Assembly (NCBI GenBank): GCA_022822725.1
Contig: JAJEAN010000007.1
Span: 874,382-938,381, forward strand
Source: Candidatus Latescibacterota bacterium
Lineage (GTDB): Bacteria > JAAXHH01
Length of the DNA stretch: 64,000 nt
Reading direction: 5' to 3'
Part shown: in pieces, positions 62,188 to 64,000 of the stretch
Numbering within the stretch: position 1 is the first letter of the stretch
Layout: every line of letters starts with the position of its first letter
Program-made: the position numbers and the translations under genes
Notes under the pieces: model-generated
Databases searched by the model: none
Told to the model about the DNA's origin: nothing
Seen by the model: only the letters and a program-made list of their open reading frames with translations

Positions 62188-63603
62188 ATGATCAATCGCG
62201 CCGTTTTTGTGTTTACGGGGCTCTCCCTGCTCCTCATGCACCCGGGTGTAACCACGGCCCAGGCGCCGGCGGCTGACCGGTCTAACCTGGTACTCGAGCT
62301 ACTGTTCGACGGAGACGCCAGGGATACGAGCGGCGGCGGGCATCACGGCGAGGTATTCGGCGCAGTACCCACGGACGATCGGTTCGGGCGGCCGAACGCC
62401 GCCTATGCCTTCGACGGCAAGAACGATTATATCCTCGTCGCGCCTCCACCGGCGCTCATGGAAGACGCGTTTACCCTTTCGGTCTGGGCAAGGTATGATG
62501 ATGAGGCCTTCTCGAGATACTGGTCCAACGCAGTCATCACCCAGGACGACGGCGGCGGCGGCGGCAAACGACGCGTCTTTCAACTGAGCCAGTTAGGTCC
62601 GCTGCCCACCTGGCACATCATGGGCCGCGGCCGCGACCCACTTATAACTCGTCCCGTCGGAACCTCCGTCTGGCGACACCTGGCTGTCACCCATGACGGC
62701 AACGTGCACCGCCTGTACATGGATGGTGTACTGCACGATCAGGTCGAAGCCCCCTTCCCGCCTCATCCGCAAGAACCCGTTAACGTCGGTCGCAAGGGTT
62801 CGGGTGAACCGGATTTCTATTTTAAAGGCGCCATCGACGACGTGCGTATCTACACAGAAACACTTTCTCCGGAGGCCATCCTGGCCCTGGCCCGGGAGAA
62901 CGGATGGCAGCCTCCACCCCTGGCGGGACTTGAGGTGCCCGACCCACCTGAGTCGTCCCTCGAAAACGCCCTGGTCGCCCACTGGCCCATGGAGACCGCC
63001 GAAATGCGCGACGTGTCGGGAAGCGGATTGAAGTCTATCGTCATGGGACAGCCGGAGGCCATAGCCGGCCGAATGGGCGGGGCGCTCCGATTCGATGGTG
63101 ACGAGGACTGGGCGGTGGTAAAGAATTCATCGCTCGATCTGCTGCACTACCTGACAATAACCTGCTGGATCAGGGGATTCGACACCGAAAGCCAGTACAG
63201 CCAGGTGATCTGGTACGGCGACGGCGCATGGGGACAGGATCCCTATTCCATGTCGATACAGGAAGGCAAGATCGGATTTCGCGTGGACGACGTGGCGACG
63301 CAATGGGAACTGATGACTGAAACGAAGCTCGACCCTGAACGCTGGATCTTCGTTGCGGCGACTTTGAGCACGCGGGCGGATGGACTCATGGATCAGAAAA
63401 TATACCTCAACGGTGAACTTGCCGTGGAACAGGTTACCGAAAATCCCTACCGGTACATCGAACTGGGCCGCATGTGGCTGACCTTCGCGACCTTCGGGGG
63501 CGGATTCGACAAAGAGCCCATGGACCTCGACGACGTAAGGCTGTACAACCGGCCACTGAGCCCGCAGGAAATCGAATCCCTTTTCGAAGGGATAGAGGAG
63601 TAA
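62188..63603 (+). CDS. secreted LamG-domain protein
   Basis: 471-residue exported protein. The signal peptide spans about 1-25 (ends in TAQA). Two concanavalin-like LamG domains follow: about 30-230 (VLELLFDGDARDTSGGGHHG, ending DDVRIYTETLSPEAI) and about 255-470 (VAHWPMETAEMRDVSGSGL, ending DDVRLYNRPLSPQEI). Such domains bind carbohydrates or form adhesion modules. No enzymatic motif. It precedes a Tat-exported aminotransferase by four bases, possibly an operon. Confidence 0.85.
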   Translation: MINRAVFVFTGLSLLLMHPGVTTAQAPAADRSNLVLELLFDGDARDTSGGGHHGEVFGAVPTDDRFGRPNAAYAFDGKNDYILVAPPPALMEDAFTLSVWARYDDEAFSRYWSNAVITQDDGGGGGKRRVFQLSQLGPLPTWHIMGRGRDPLITRPVGTSVWRHLAVTHDGNVHRLYMDGVLHDQVEAPFPPHPQEPVNVGRKGSGEPDFYFKGAIDDVRIYTETLSPEAILALARENGWQPPPLAGLEVPDPPESSLENALVAHWPMETAEMRDVSGSGLKSIVMGQPEAIAGRMGGALRFDGDEDWAVVKNSSLDLLHYLTITCWIRGFDTESQYSQVIWYGDGAWGQDPYSMSIQEGKIGFRVDDVATQWELMTETKLDPERWIFVAATLSTRADGLMDQKIYLNGELAVEQVTENPYRYIELGRMWLTFATFGGGFDKEPMDLDDVRLYNRPLSPQEIESLFEGIEE

Positions 63604-63607
63604 CAGC

Positions 63608-64000
63608 ATGAATCGCCATACCGACCGCGCAAACGAAGCGCCGTTGGACCGGAAAGAATCGGACGACACAGCACGGGACGACACAGCACGGGACGAACCA
63701 GGAAGCCGGCGCCAGTTTCTCAAAGGGAGCCTCGCGGCGGCGGCCGGTGTCGCAACGGCGTCGATGTGGGACGCGACGGCGGCGATCGCGCAGGAAGACG
63801 AAGAGCCTCTCGCAGGCCCGCCCGACCGTATCGACGACGAAGCCTACTGGGAAAAGGTCCGCGCGCAGTTTCACCTGAAACCGGACACCATATATCTGAA
63901 CAACGGGACCCTCGGGCTGTGCCCTAAACCGGTCACGCAGGCCGTGTACGACGGGTACGTGTATCTCGCGGAGACCGGCAGCGAAGGAAGGTACCAACTC
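63608..64000 (+). CDS. Tat-exported class V aminotransferase, 3' end beyond window
   Basis: First 131 residues of a PLP-dependent class V aminotransferase. A twin-arginine signal SRRQFLKG (33-40) is followed by an Ala-rich helix, so it is exported folded. The segment YLNNGTLGLCPKPV is a typical substrate/cofactor loop for this class. The N-terminus has a small duplication (DDTAR twice) coded by a repeat at 63662-63690. The PLP lysine lies beyond the window. Confidence 0.8.
   Translation, partial: MNRHTDRANEAPLDRKESDDTARDDTARDEPGSRRQFLKGSLAAAAGVATASMWDATAAIAQEDEEPLAGPPDRIDDEAYWEKVRAQFHLKPDTIYLNNGTLGLCPKPVTQAVYDGYVYLAETGSEGRYQL

Overview
The window is a GC-rich bacterial chromosome segment. 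For example, 39 of 60 bases are G/C at 43021-43080. The gene set includes a GWxTD-domain secreted protein, a BatA/VWA membrane protein, a phytanoyl-CoA dioxygenase, a sulfatase, UxuA, an enolase-superfamily enzyme, a LamG protein and a Tat-exported class V aminotransferase. This mix suggests an uncultured marine or sediment lineage of the FCB or Latescibacterota type. That placement is inference: no rRNA gene is present, and only one tRNA is.

Layout. 1-5.4 kb: small-molecule metabolism (SDR, LDH2-type dehydrogenase, Nudix, TIM-barrel sugar isomerase, PhyH, D-2-hydroxyacid dehydrogenase). 5.6-13.9 kb: GWxTD protein, HflX, BatA-like protein, CarA and a B12-binding radical SAM protein. 14.1-26.8 kb: a defence island with a Fic protein, a VapBC-type pair, an orphan HigA and a five-gene leftward operon. 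26.9-31.4 kb: sulfatase, PLP threonine/serine dehydratase, SnoaL-like protein, a repeat-rich non-coding stretch and a D-threonine-aldolase-family enzyme. 31.3-36.6 kb: a nuclease-UvrD helicase fusion, GalM and an SDR. 37-46.4 kb: molybdopterin enzyme, RmlB, glycosyltransferase, UppP, two UVR-motif proteins, transporters and DUF4416. 46.5-55.5 kb: enolase-superfamily/UxuA pair, smpB operon, tRNA-Leu, Ca/Na exchanger, short pyrophosphatase, MFS transporter and hydrolase. 55.7-64 kb: an ABC efflux operon (adaptor, FtsX permease, ATPase), a large uncharacterised protein, a small Cys-rich ORF, a LamG protein and the start of a class V aminotransferase.

The most interesting part is the leftward operon at 16.4-26.8 kb. 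It encodes an ABC-ATPase/GNAT acyltransferase fusion, a DrmE-like protein of unknown fold, a DrmA-type helicase, a DrmB-type DUF1998 zinc-ribbon protein and a DrmC-type phospholipase D protein. This resembles the DISARM anti-phage system, but no DNA methyltransferase lies in or beside it, and the GNAT-ABC gene sits at the head of the operon. The block is less GC-rich than its surroundings (27 of 60 at 21001-21060) and sits next to toxin-antitoxin and Fic genes, which fits a horizontally acquired island.

A second theme is short tandem repeats that have grown in and beside native genes. They add low-complexity inserts to UppP (twice), to the DUF559-UvrD protein (three times) and to GalM. They also form non-coding arrays near 29.9 kb, 44.05 kb and 55.65 kb.
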